The notes: a model not told the origin generated them from the letters alone. Positions 1 through 9,853 are shown, counted from the first letter of the stretch. The stretch: DNA of 64,000 nt from Anisodus tanguticus (GCA_034509755.1 CM067545.1:43021062-43085061); one strand, 5' to 3'. Program-made: numbers and translations.

Positions 1-49
1 TAAAAATGTTTTAGCTGATTTTCTTAGCAGGTATCACCATAATGACTAA
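1..49 (+). CDS. Pol, last codons only (window edge)
   Basis: Sixteen codons including the stop, ending with the RNase H tail LADFLSRYHHND. It shows that another unit lies left of the window. The p8 start codon at 42 overlaps its end. Confidence 0.9.
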   Translation, partial: KNVLADFLSRYHHND

Positions 50-236
50 ACAAAAAGAGACTATAGCCAAGAAGACTAACAAAGATTATTTAACTAACTA
101 TGATATTTTATGCAGCAGCAAGCTGAGGAAATATCTCAAGATTATATTATTAATGTTTATGATTAACCATGATGTTTTATGCAACAGCAAGCTAAGGAAA
201 CATCTCAAGATTAGCAGCGGCGAAAGATCAGTATGA
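42..236 (+). CDS. p8, 64-aa protein of unknown function (U1)
   Basis: Open, and identical in U1, U2 and D2. The start overlaps the pol stop and its stop overlaps the p12 start (ATGA at 233). Lys/Arg-rich N-terminus (MTKQKETIAKK). The body is an imperfect tandem duplication of about 15 residues: DILCSSKLRKYLKI, then DVLCNSKLRKHLKI. It occupies, with p12, the place where caulimovirids usually carry the transactivator. I recognise no family. Conservation of the frame across copies supports a real gene, but it could also be a short leader cistron. Confidence 0.6.
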   Translation: MTKQKETIAKKTNKDYLTNYDILCSSKLRKYLKIILLMFMINHDVLCNSKLRKHLKISSGERSV

Positions 237-538
237 AAACCTATCCTTCATTCAACCAAATCGAGAAACCGAATAGAGACAGGTTGCAATATGTCATTGA
301 AAGGAATATCCTTTGTGAAAAACTAAAGATAGCCCGGAAAGAATTACTCTATTACAACGAAATGAAGCCATCTGAATTACTAGATAATCAAGGCAACATA
401 ATTGTCAGACAAGTAATAGTGAATAAAATGATTAGCATTTATCGAACTATTGATTATATTAAATATCTAATAAATGGAAGAGAAACAAGCATACGAGTTG
501 CTGATTGGCTACTCAAAGACTACTCATCACATTATTAG
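233..538 (+). CDS. p12, 101-aa protein, paralogue-like to p106 (U1)
   Basis: Starts MKTYPSFNQ; the first genome-order protein p106 starts MKKHPSFRQV, and both continue with a similar R-x-LN stretch and a helical, charged body. This suggests a duplicated gene family. Function unknown. Open in U1 and D3. Residues 11-14 differ between those two because two small indels compensate each other. Coupled to p8 through an ATGA overlap. The intergenic region follows. Confidence 0.65.
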   Translation: MKTYPSFNQIEKPNRDRLQYVIERNILCEKLKIARKELLYYNEMKPSELLDNQGNIIVRQVIVNKMISIYRTIDYIKYLINGRETSIRVADWLLKDYSSHY

Positions 539-647
539 GTGATTAATATAAAAGAAACCAAATATATTTTGATTTCATCCTGATCCTTTTGAATGAGGAG
601 GGAAAACTGATTATTTTGGCAGGTACAATGTAAACCACAGGCGAAAA
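539..647 (+). other. Start of intergenic region, before the hairpin array
   Basis: Short AT-rich stretch after p12 with the motif TGATCCTTTTGAATGAGGAGGGAAAA, split here only for description, followed by TACAATGTAA. The same block, diverged, follows the TAV-like gene in U4 (28996-29050), so it belongs to the shared intergenic region. No gene seen. Confidence 0.6.
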
Positions 648-1052
648 GGCCTTATGGCTCTGAAAAGATTATGGCTTAACAGCCCAAAAGATTATTAAAG
701 ATATCATTTAGATTTAATCTATTTGAAATCTAAAAGAGGCTTATGGCCCAAACCAGATTATGGCCCAACGTAGTGTTTCATACTACGGTAAAGCCCAAAA
801 AATATTATCATGGCAGGGAGCATGTAGTTTACTACTTGTAACCTAGAAAAAGAGGTCCTCAGGACCCAAAAGGATTATGGCCTTATGGCCCAAAGATTAT
901 GGTCTCACGACCCAAAACTAATTAAACACTGTTAACTCAGAAAAGAGGTCATAACAGACCCAGAAGAATATGGCCCAATGTAGTTTAAACTACAGAAAGC
1001 CCAAATGAAAGAGGCCTTAGTGCCCAATATGATTATGGCCTTACGGCCCAAA
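648..1052 (+). repeat. Intergenic array of short hairpins (U1)
   Basis: A run of about ten short stem-loops separated by purine-rich linkers (AAAAGAGG, CAAAAGATTATGG). Stems visible include GGCCTTATGGCC, GGTCCTCAGGACC, GGTCTCACGACC, GGCCTTACGGCC, GTAGTTTAAACTAC and TTTAGATTT pairing with AAATCTAAA. The GTAG hairpins sit inside an outer GGC...GCC pair. Stem sequences differ while pairing is kept, which points to selected RNA (or cruciform) structure. The array lies between the last gene and the promoter and so near the 3' end of the pregenomic RNA. Function unknown. Confidence 0.75.
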
Positions 1053-1199
1053 AGATGATTACAATTGAATATCACGGAATATCCACAACAGATATTTCCA
1101 AAAGATTACTAACCGGACAGCCGGAAAGTAATAAACGAACAATGACCCGCCAAGAAAATGACATTTCTCACAAGAAAGTCATGCCGGATTATGACAACA

Positions 1200-1520
1200 C
1201 CAAATCGCCGGATAACGCCAAAGGCGAGAATGGACGGTGACGGGATAACGAATACGACAAAACAGCTTTACGAAAGGTAGCAGGACAGACCTTTGTTGCC
1301 TTTACGACTTTGGAAAGCAAAAGACTAAACGACAAAACAACTTTACGGAAAGGAGCGGACAAGGCACTTGTGGACACTTTGTAGCCTTTATGACTTTTGT
1401 AAAAGTATTTTGTCGATTCTTGTTTGATTACTTTGTTTACTTTACGACTTTTGAAAAAATAATACTTTTTACTTTTAAAAAGCAATGAATAGTGAATAGT
1501 CGAGGTTATCTATATAAGGA
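1200..1520 (+). promoter_or_regulatory. Pregenomic RNA promoter (U1)
   Basis: TATA box TATATAAGG at 1511-1519, in the same CTATATAAGGA context as the 35S-type promoters of caulimoviruses; start expected near 1543. Upstream lies an imperfect tandem repeat of about 75-80 bp (from about 1257 and again from 1330), each copy starting CGACAAAACA and containing CTTTACGR and a TTTAYGACTTT block. Many AAAG cores fit Dof-type sites. No clear as-1 (TGACG pair) is seen. Confidence 0.75.
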
Positions 1521-2208
1521 GCCTCTTGTCAAGACGAAGGATCATTCGAAAAATTCTGAAATACAATCCTTACACAAATTCTCTCTATGTTTAGCTAAAG
1601 AACCCTTTAGTCTATAATCCAAAGGTCATCCAAGAACATCATAAGACTAATCGAATATCATCCAAGAACACCTTAAGAATAATCTTATATTAACTAAGAG
1701 TATCATAAAGACATAGATTAAATACTTTGAAAACTTATGATTAGAACCATACTAGTAAAAGGACAACACCGGCAGGAAGACGATCAGAGGATACCCATAA
1801 CTGACTCCCATGCTCCCAGGCGAAAGAGTACCCACGGCGGAAGGCAAAGGGGAAATACAGGCCATAGGAGGGTAGAGACTACTTTGGTGATTTGATTATC
1901 TGCTGAAAGGTATGTGCTTGAACTATGTGTTTCTAATTATGATTTTGATAAGTATATTATCTTGTTATTATGCTGCTTAGATGTTGATATTAGATTATGA
2001 TTATACTGTTCCGACGTTGATATAGATTATACTGTTGATGTTTGAATGTTTGATATAGGATTATAGACTTGATTAATAAAAAATGATGAAGAACTTAAGA
2101 ATACCCTTAAGATTACCTACCCGATTACATGCTTATCATATGATTAACTCTGAAAAATGTTTGATTAAACAGATTACCGTCTATGTTCTAGCCTCTAGGG
2201 GTATATAG

Positions 2209-2355
2209 ATGAAGAAAAGATCCGCAGACCAGCCCGGTCAGAAATTGGTATCAGAGCGAGTAAAGAGTCCAGAGCATCTCACTTGGGATCTGACCCGAAC
2301 CGAGGCTCTCCGTATGGAACATCCTCCAGGCACGAGGCAAACCCTACGTTGCTGA
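2209..2355 (+). CDS. Leader upstream ORF, 48 codons (U1)
   Basis: ATG in GATGAAGAAAAGATCC, open across the PBS, ending TGA at 2353-2355. Open in U2 and U3 as well. In D and E units the PBS-anchored deletion puts this same ATG in frame with p145. Probably a regulatory short ORF met by scanning ribosomes; its protein product is unproven. Confidence 0.35.
   Translation: MKKRSADQPGQKLVSERVKSPEHLTWDLTRTEALRMEHPPGTRQTLRC
2246..2257 (+). promoter_or_regulatory. tRNA-Met primer-binding site, proximal (U1)
   Basis: TGGTATCAGAGC, complementary to the 3' end of plant initiator tRNA-Met. Minus-strand synthesis should start here. The U4 terminus and the deletion in all D/E units break within this site's first bases, which argues that this copy, not the one at 2456, is the one used. 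Confidence 0.85.
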
Positions 2356-2455
2356 GGATCGCAAACTGATAGGTGCCAGTCGTTGGGTCTCCAGTGCGGC
2401 TTATAGGGCGGCTGGAACTGAGACGATCCGGATCGCTGATGCGTATTCTGGTAAA

Positions 2456-2467
2456 TGGTATCAGAGC
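2456..2467 (+). promoter_or_regulatory. Second PBS-like site (U1)
   Basis: An exact second copy of TGGTATCAGAGC 210 bp downstream of the first. The segment between is visibly richer in G and C than the rest of the genome. It could be a second priming site or the scar of template switching at the PBS. Confidence 0.6.
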
Positions 2468-2494
2468 TTGTAATTAGAACAAGTGTTTGAAAAA

Positions 2495-2815
2495 ATGAAA
2501 AAACATCCATCGTTTAGACAAGTTAGAATGTTAAATCAGATTTTATGGATACATAGAAAGATAATGAGACGATTAGTTATAAACAGAAATAGTATAGAAA
2601 TAAGAATAAATGACCAGAATAAAATGATATACGAAATAAGAAATTCTGAGATAGGATTTACAGACAACCAACTATACCTACTCGAAGGAATAATAGATAA
2701 AAACCTATACTTATACGAAAGATTAACGGAACAGAATAACGAAATAAACCAAATGAATGCGTTTATAGAAAGTATAAAATCAGATTTGAATGTAGAAATA
2801 GAACATTATGGATGA
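2495..2815 (+). CDS. p106, first-cistron protein of unknown function (U1)
   Basis: 106 aa from the ATG at 2495; an upstream GTG at 2483 in the same frame is less likely. Starts MKKHPSFRQV, then helical and rich in Ile, Asn, Arg and Glu, likely coiled. Intact in U1, U2 and U3 and absent from D/E. N-terminal likeness to p12. Its end overlaps the p124 start by 8 nt (TATGGATGA). Comparable in position to small first ORFs of caulimoviruses, but no homology recognised. Confidence 0.75.
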   Translation: MKKHPSFRQVRMLNQILWIHRKIMRRLVINRNSIEIRINDQNKMIYEIRNSEIGFTDNQLYLLEGIIDKNLYLYERLTEQNNEINQMNAFIESIKSDLNVEIEHYG

Positions 2816-3180
2816 AAGTAGATTAACACAACACCAAGCACAAAAAGTACGGTTAGAGAGAATAGCGAAAAAAACCGCTTACATATAATAGAGATATAAA
2901 CCAACACATTATGAGTTGTAGAATGGGAATAAAAATTATTGAAGAACAGGAAAAACAACTACTAGAACAACATATAAGAATAAATACACGGAAGAAAAAA
3001 TAACTCGTTAAAGAATTTATCACCCTAAGAGAGGAAAGAATTAGGCAAAAAGATGAAGAAATCGAAAAGATAAGAGAACGAACTTAGCAAAGGAGATAAG
3101 CGGTGAAAATGAAATTAGAGAGCTAAAAGAAATTATACACGAACAAGTATAGATATATTGATTTGTTAAAATATGGATAA
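2808..3180 (+). pseudogene. p124 coiled-coil protein, interrupted (U1)
   Basis: Broken copy of the gene intact at 12122-12496. Several single-base differences (near 2870, 2990, 3006, 3081, 3103) shift the frame, nearly all where U2 has CAG or CTG. Confidence 0.75.
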
Positions 3181-4448
3181 AGAAAAGCGAGTGAATTAGA
3201 ACCTAAAGACCTTTACTATCAAATGAATACTTATGAAGGAGGAACCAGCCAAACATTAAGTTTCGGACAGGACACTTATCGAAAGATTCAAGAAGAAAGA
3301 GATGAAGTATCGATAAAAGAAAATATTTAAAACAAAATGGTTTGAGAGAAATAAGGAAATAAGATATATTGCCCATAAGCATGAAAATATAATTGATACA
3401 ACGAGTACAAATGGAAAAACCAAGATTAATTTGATAAGTGATGAAGTAATAAAAAGAGAATTAGCCAAACTATCGACTAAAGAAGCAAAGAAATATAGAA
3501 ATATTTACTTTGGAGGAGTAGCGTTTACAATAAAAGCATACTTTCAAAAGAACATTGATACACCCATACAGATATATGTATTAGATGACAGAATACTAGG
3601 AAATTTGCAAGATGCATTAATATCAGTAATTAAAGGGAATTTGATATATCAGAAATTAAAATTTACTATACAACCAGACTTTAGTGTATCGCTAAAAGAC
3701 GAACATAAAGATTTAGCTTTAACATTATATTATAAATTAGATGGAATAGAAATGCCACCAGGAAGCAAAGTAATGAGTATAGAGACTAAAATGATATACG
3801 CCTTAACAGGAAACCATCATATAAGAAAACAACATGAAATGAATATAATAGTACCAAGAATGTACAAAGAAATACTTGAGCAAATAGAGCATAAGGAAAA
3901 CTCTAAGATTACTATACCGGAGGGAAATATTCATGGATTTTAAAACCGAACAATGACACCATCAAAAAGACTAATTCCAAGAATAGATGGATCAAGACTT
4001 AGCATAACCAGAGAAGCATTACATAGTTTACCCGAAATAGAACCTAGAACTATAGACTTAATAAATATAGAAAGTAACAGATTAAAAATCAAAGTTATAA
4101 TATTCAAAAATATGATTACTATGGATGGTATAGCGAAATAAATACTTTGGAGCAATTAAAAGTTTTATACATATAAACAAGATTAATGAAAACGAGTGCA
4201 GTATAATAGAGCCACAGACTTATAATTATCCAGAAAATGAGAGAGAAATAATAATCACTAAAAGTGTAAATTTAAGATTTAAGATCCAAGACTTAGAATA
4301 TAAGATTAATATTGGAGTAATAGAATATGATAGCTTAAATGAATTATTATTAGGAAGTGATTTTTTATCTATGATTAGTTATAAGATAAACAATAACGGA
4401 ATAGAAATTAATGATCAAGGAAAAACTAGATTTATCAGTAAAATATGA
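3173..4448 (+). pseudogene. Movement protein, interrupted (U1)
   Basis: Copy of the MP that is intact in U2. The central 170-residue block (from about 3431) is open, but the first 85 codons and the region after 3920 are shifted by indels at sites that read CAG in U2. The end overlaps the p76 start (ATGA). Confidence 0.85.
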
Positions 4449-4675
4449 ACATACAGTTAAAAATAATAAAGAAGAAACAGAAATTAAAGACTATAAAGAC
4501 GGCCTTATCAGGAGAAATATTCAGCCAGCTAAAATACCTAGAGTACAGCGCCAAAGAAATGAAATTAGAAAAAGACATAGAACAGTTGGAAAAACAATGC
4601 GAAAAGTTTAGTAAGATTTGGATAGACGTAGGTAACGGATGGAAGAAACGAATAAACAACCCTGATTATGAATAA
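4445..4675 (+). CDS. p76, small Lys/Glu-rich protein (U1)
   Basis: 76 aa, start MNIQLKIIKKKQ, very basic N-terminus, then an amphipathic helix-like stretch (KEMKLEKDIEQLEKQCEKF). Start overlaps the MP stop by 4 nt; its end overlaps p145 by 8 nt. Lies where caulimoviruses carry the small gene between MP and the virion-associated protein, but no homology is recognised. This is the only open copy. Confidence 0.65.
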   Translation: MNIQLKIIKKKQKLKTIKTALSGEIFSQLKYLEYSAKEMKLEKDIEQLEKQCEKFSKIWIDVGNGWKKRINNPDYE

Positions 4676-5105
4676 TAACGAAAAAGTAAATGCGTTATGG
4701 GAAGAAATAATATTAAAAGAAAAAATGAAAAGTATATTACTACTAATGGATGAAGTAAAAGATAATCAAAATAAAACCCAACAAATGATTAGAGAAGAAT
4801 TAACTAACTTATGGAATGTATCAGAAATACCAACGTTTAAATTAATATTAGAAAAATTGAATATGTTATTAGAAGAAAAAAGCAAAGGTAAACAAAAAGA
4901 ACCTAGTGAAGAAGCAAGTACAAGCAAGGAAACAACTATAGCAAGGACAACTATGCATAAACCAGAAATAGTACCAATAGATGCTTGGAGAAGAAGTAAA
5001 ATACCGATAATGGTAGATATCAGTAAAATAAAGCCTAGATTATCAAAAGAGGTAATAGAAACTTTAGACGGAATAGCAAAACTGAATAAAGAAGGAAAGT
5101 TCTAA
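4668..5105 (+). CDS. p145, virion-associated-protein-like (U1)
   Basis: 145 aa. The N-terminal 75 residues look like a coiled coil (heptads of I/L with K/E). Then a Lys/Ser/Thr/Pro linker (residues about 75-105) and a conserved basic C-terminal segment (IPIMVDISKIKPRLSKEV). Position directly before CP, size, coiled-coil N-terminus and basic C-terminus all fit the virion-associated/DNA-binding protein (ORF III type) of caulimoviruses; this is an inference. Its TAA overlaps the CP ATG by one base (TAATG). Confidence 0.65.
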   Translation: MNNNEKVNALWEEIILKEKMKSILLLMDEVKDNQNKTQQMIREELTNLWNVSEIPTFKLILEKLNMLLEEKSKGKQKEPSEEASTSKETTIARTTMHKPEIVPIDAWRRSKIPIMVDISKIKPRLSKEVIETLDGIAKLNKEGKF

Positions 5106-7179
5106 TGGAACCAAGCGCGATTACGTTCTTAAAAACTCACGGTAAAGATATTATAGAAAAAGAAAGACATAAATACGAGCCTATAAGATCAAAACCTATA
5201 AAGGAAGAAAAACCTAAAGAAGTAAAAATGCCCGTAAAGGAAACAGAAAAAACGACTTATGAATACCTAAATCTGAGATTGGATAAACAAGAACGACATA
5301 TTAGTGAATTAAAACTAGAAAATTTAAACTTAAAATCAAGCGATAATGCGAGAATGGTATGACAAATACAAAAAGTATAAGAGAAAGCATAAGAATACGA
5401 ATACTCTTCTAAAAGAAACAAAAGTAGAACTAAGAGAAACAAAGGAAGAATTAAAAGAAGTAAAACAAGAAGTATTAGAACTCAGAGAAGAAATACAAAT
5501 CCTGAGAGAACAATTAGCTGAATTAAAAAATAAAAAGAAAAAAGTACGAAAGATAAGATTAAGTGATGAAACCGACTCGAGTAGCGATAGTACGATAATA
5601 ATGAACAACCTAGCCAAGAATTACAAGTAGTAGAGTTCATAGAAGAAGAAAACTCCGAAGACACGAAATAATAAAAGAAAATAACCAAATATTAGAAGCT
5701 TTACACCACGAGAAAAAGAGTAAATGCGATAATAGAAGAAGAACCAGATAGTGATATAGAAGATGATTACAATGGACCTATAGAAACGGAAATTGAATCG
5801 AGAAAATATAATTAATGAAGATGCGAGATGACTATCCGGAAGAAGACTTAATAGACCCTAATCTAGAAGTCATAAATAGAAGGACTACAAGATTACCGGA
5901 TCATATACCTATAGGACGAAGCAAGCGAAATTCAAAGAATTTGTAGGATCAATGACCCAAGGAGTAAATTATAACGGATATTTTCTAGAATTAGACAATG
6001 TGTATGATGAACAAGAAGTAGGAAGAAGAACTACAGACTGGAATTTAGGAATGTATATAGCATTAATGAATAGCACTCGGACGAAAAAACCTAGATTACA
6101 TGTATGATTTAATATCTAAGACATTAATCGGAAAAGCGACATATTGGATAGAATCAATAGCATATCAGCTGAGAGGAGAAGTTTTAAGCCATGCAACAGA
6201 TTGGAAATCAATGTTAATGATTTTCGATTTACTATTAAAAAGAGAATTCTTAGGCGAAAAATGGTTAGTAGCCCGAGAAAATGTATTAGCGAAAAAGGAA
6301 AACAGAGATTATTATGAACTTTGAATAATATGAGATGTTGTAAGATTAACAAATTGCCGAATACACGATTAGCTTTAGTAAATTCTTTTATGAAGCTAGA
6401 TTTTTACCGAAGAAGGAATAATTTATCAACAGCTATATTATGATCATTTACCTATACCATATAATATCGAGATATCAAAAGAATACGTACAGTTAGAACC
6501 TAAGGAAAACACCCTAGGAGAAAGAATACGCGTCTTAAGAGCATATCTAATAAGAAAATGTGAAGAATATAGATTACAGCAAAAGATTAAAAAAGATAAG
6601 AAAATAGGATTGAGAGAGATATGTGGATTTACAGAAAGAAGATTAATATTCGGATGCGATGATAAAAGGAAAGAAAAGAAATACAGAAAACATAAAAAAC
6701 ATAGAAAATACATGGATAAGTATGATGGAGATCATAAAGACAAGAAATATAAATATAAAAAGTATAAGAAAAGATCTTATTATAAACCTTATAAGAAAAA
6801 AAGGTTTAAAAGATATAGAAATAACCAAGATACAAGGAATAAATTCAGATATAAAAGAAAATTCGGAAGAAGAAGAAATGTAAACCCTATAGAAGCGAGA
6901 TAAAACCAAGACTAAAGAAGAAAAGGTTAAAGAATGTAAATGCTTTGGAATTGCAATGAGAAAGGACACTATGCAAATAAGTGCCCAAAGCTAAAGAAGG
7001 CAGGAGTAAAATACATAAATACGAACGAGTTTATAATGAGTTTACAACAGATTAAAGAAGATAATAATAAATGGTATGATTATGAAGACTTTTATATTAG
7101 TGAAACGGATGAAGAATCGAAAACGAGAAAAAGTAAGTTATATCAACCAACAATCCGATAGTGAAGATAGTTCGAATAA
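5105..7179 (+). pseudogene. Coat protein, multiply interrupted (U1)
   Basis: Same gene as the better copy in D1. At least eight frame breaks, e.g. near 5348, 5591, 5666, 5709, 5800, 5825, 5914 and 6900, nearly all at former CAG. The zinc-knuckle region near 6950 is recognisable but begins LWNCNEKGH rather than CWNCNEKGH because of an inserted base. Confidence 0.85.
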
Positions 7180-7180
7180 A

Positions 7181-7498
7181 ATGAATACGCTAGAAAGACA
7201 GAAAAGAGAGTCAATGAGAGAAAGAGAATACTGGATACAATGCGAAGAACATACTAGACACAAACGATTATAACTTCTACGATTAATGAGGCTGGAAGTA
7301 TGTACTATAATGATAGGTACAGAAAAAATTACCCGAGAGATTAGCAAAGATTAGAGAAGAGATGAATAAAATACATTGGAATCAAATAGAAATTGCTAGA
7401 TTAATCGAAGAAGCAATGAGAAACGAAGAGGTTAGACAGAAGTACGGGAATACGAACAAGATGAAGAACTCAACGAGAAGATTAGATGAACTGACTAA
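7181..7498 (+). pseudogene. p105 acidic coiled-coil protein, interrupted (U1)
   Basis: Copy of the gene that is open at 16477-16794. Frame lost near 7264, 7333 and 7441, again at CTG/CAG sites. Sits between CP and Pol. Confidence 0.8.
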
Positions 7499-9362
7499 AT
7501 GGTAGCAATACATATAGAAACCCATATAGAATATAAACCGAATAAAATGCTTAAGCAAAAGATATTCATTGATAGCGGAGCGAGACATATGTTAGCTAGA
7601 AAAGATGTATTAGAATCACATAGATGGAAAAGATCTAGAATCCATAGAGCTAAGGTATCGGATTTAATGAGAAATCTAAAGAATTAGATATAATTGCAGA
7701 AAATATGAGAATTGTATTAGGAAAAACTATTTTCAAAATACCAATCGTATACCAACTAGACAATATGAAACAACAAGTTTTATTAGGAAACAACTTCCTA
7801 GATTATTTCAAAACTCAAGTGATTAATAAGAATACATTTTGTCTACAATCCCCCTGTAATAAATGGATTATACTAAAGAGAATATTACCAGTCAACACCA
7901 TTAGATTATGTACGATTAAAATGGAACGCCAGAATAATTTAGAGCTTTTAAAAGAGAAGTATTTAGGAATGTTAAAAAACAACTTTGGAGAAAATCCAAT
8001 GCAACTTTGGGAAAAGGAAAAGATATATGGAGAAATAAAATTAATAGACTCAAGTGATTTAGTTAGAACAAAACCCATAAGATATAGCCCAACGGATCAA
8101 AAAGAATTCGAAATACAGATTAAAGAACTATTAGATATGAAAGTAATAAAAGAGAGTAAGAGTCCTCATAGTAGCCCACCTTTTTAGTAAGGAAACATAA
8201 TGAGCTAAAGCGAGGAAAAGCCGGATTAGTAATTGATTATCGAGAATTGAATAAAAAGACTATTTTTGATGGATACTTTCTACCCTATAAAAGAAATCTC
8301 ATTAACAGATTAGGAAATAAGATATGGTTTAGCAAATTCGGCTGTAAAAGTGGATTTTGGCAGATTAAATTGACTAATGAATCTAAACCTTTAACGGCAT
8401 TTAGTGCTCCTCAAGGACACTATGAATGGAATGTACTACCAATGGGATTAAAAAAATGCACCGCAAATCTTTCAAAGAAGAATGGATCAAGTGTTTAGAA
8501 AGCTTGCAGACTTTTGTATCATATATGTTGATGATATATTAGTTTACAGCGACACTTAGAAGATCATATCAAACATATAGAGCAATTCATTGAAACGATT
8601 AACCAACATGGAATACTTGTTATCAAGAAAGAAATCAGAAATATTCAAGAATACTATTGAATTCCTAGGCTACATTGTGGATAGCGAGGGAATACAATTA
8701 CAGGAACATGTGGTAACAAAGATTAAAAACTTCAAAGAACGATTAGAGAACAAAAGAGAAGTACAGCAATTTCTTGGAGTGATCAATTATGCGCAGATCA
8801 TATAAAAGATCTACCATATTTGAGAAAGCCACTCACTGCAGATTTAATTAAAAAGGATGTGACCTTTGAATGGAAAGAAGAGCACACCCGAGCGATTAAC
8901 AAGATTAAGGATAAGGTAAAATCATTACCAAAACACAGTACCAACTGATCAAGACCAATTAGAACTCTTTACGAGATGCTAGTGACATAGGATGGGGAGC
9001 CGTTCTAATAGCATATGATAAAGAAGATGTTGATAAAGAAAAAATATTAATTTGTGGATACGGAGGAGGAACATGGAAACCAAATGAAAAGAATTATCAC
9101 ATAAATGAAAAAGAATTATTGGCAGTAAAATTTGGAATTAAAAGATTTCATTACCATTTACTACCAGTAAAGTTTATTGTTAGAACGATAATACGCGGTA
9201 GTATAGGCGTTTATCACAAACGAAATAGATCCATTACCAGAACTAAATAAAAGAAGAAAATGGCAATCATTCTTTTGTTGGTATGATTTTATTGTTAAGA
9301 ATATATCTGGAACTAAAAATGTTTTAGCTGATTTTCTTAGCAGGTATCACCATAATGACTAA
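7499..9362 (+). pseudogene. Pol (PR-RT-RNase H), interrupted (U1)
   Basis: Protease, RT and RNase H motifs are all recognisable but frames change near 7580, 7665, 8181, 8450 (an extra A in the run before TGCACC), 8550, 8785, 8840 and later. The run of seven A's is shared with U2, D1 and E units, so it is a lineage marker rather than a private error. Confidence 0.88.
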
Positions 9363-9549
9363 ACAAAAAGAGACTATAGCCAAGAAGACTAACAAAGATT
9401 ATTTAACTAACTATGATATTTTATGCAGCAGCAAGCTGAGGAAATATCTCAAGATTATATTATTAATGTTTATGATTAACCATGATGTTTTATGCAACAG
9501 CAAGCTAAGGAAACATCTCAAGATTAGCAGCGGCGAAAGATCAGTATGA
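9355..9549 (+). CDS. p8 (U2)
   Basis: Open and identical to the U1 copy at protein level. Start overlaps the U1 pol stop. Confidence 0.6.
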   Translation: MTKQKETIAKKTNKDYLTNYDILCSSKLRKYLKIILLMFMINHDVLCNSKLRKHLKISSGERSV

Positions 9550-9853
9550 AAACCTATCCTTCATTCAACCAAATCGAGAAGGCGAATAGAGACAAAGTTG
9601 CAATATGTCATTGAAAGGAATATCCTTTGTGAAAAACTAAAGATAGCCCGGAAAGAATTACTCTATTACAACGAAATGAAGCCATCTGAATTACTAGATA
9701 ATCAAGGCAACATAATTGTCAGACAAGTAATAGTGAATAAAATGATTAGCATTTATCGAACTATTGATTATATTAAATATCTAATAAATGGAAGAGAAAC
9801 AAGCATACGAGTTGCTGATTGGCTACTCAAAGACTACTCATCACATTATTAGG
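9546..9853 (+). pseudogene. p12, interrupted (U2)
   Basis: Frame shifted between 9575 and 9600 (AAATCGAGAAGGCGAATAG where D3 reads through CAG and CTG). The rest of the gene is open from the internal Met at 9604. Confidence 0.65.

Larger units (their letters stand above)
1545..2494 (+). promoter_or_regulatory. Pregenomic RNA leader with poly(A) signal and two PBS-like sites (U1)
   Basis: About 950 nt from the expected transcription start to the p106 ATG. It holds an AATAAA at 2075-2080, which could end the RNA on its second pass and give a terminal redundancy of about 0.5 kb. It also holds a 48-codon upstream ORF, the primer-binding site at 2246-2257, a GC-richer segment, and a second PBS-like site at 2456-2467. 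Length and order match leaders of this family. Confidence 0.7.
1..9313 (+). mobile_element. Endogenous pararetrovirus unit U1 (full length, no TAV)
   Basis: First of three head-to-tail genome-length copies. The bases at 1 recur at 9314, 18601 and 27909, always just before the end of pol, so the period is about 9.3 kb, a normal size for a circular caulimovirid genome. The window opens in the last codons of an upstream pol, so the array continues to the left. Gene content is complete from p8 to Pol, but p124, MP, CP, p105 and Pol are interrupted by small indels. No integrase or LTR is present, so insertion by recombination or end-joining is likely. Confidence 0.95.

Noticed and set aside
648..1052. 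CRISPR-like array
   Set aside because: The short repeats are degenerate, unevenly spaced and self-paired, there are no cas genes, and the context is a plant virus.
2238..2510. 90-codon open frame on the minus strand across the two PBS sites
   Set aside because: It overlaps the leader and PBS region, matches no known product, and is open simply because this GC-richer segment lacks stops on that strand.
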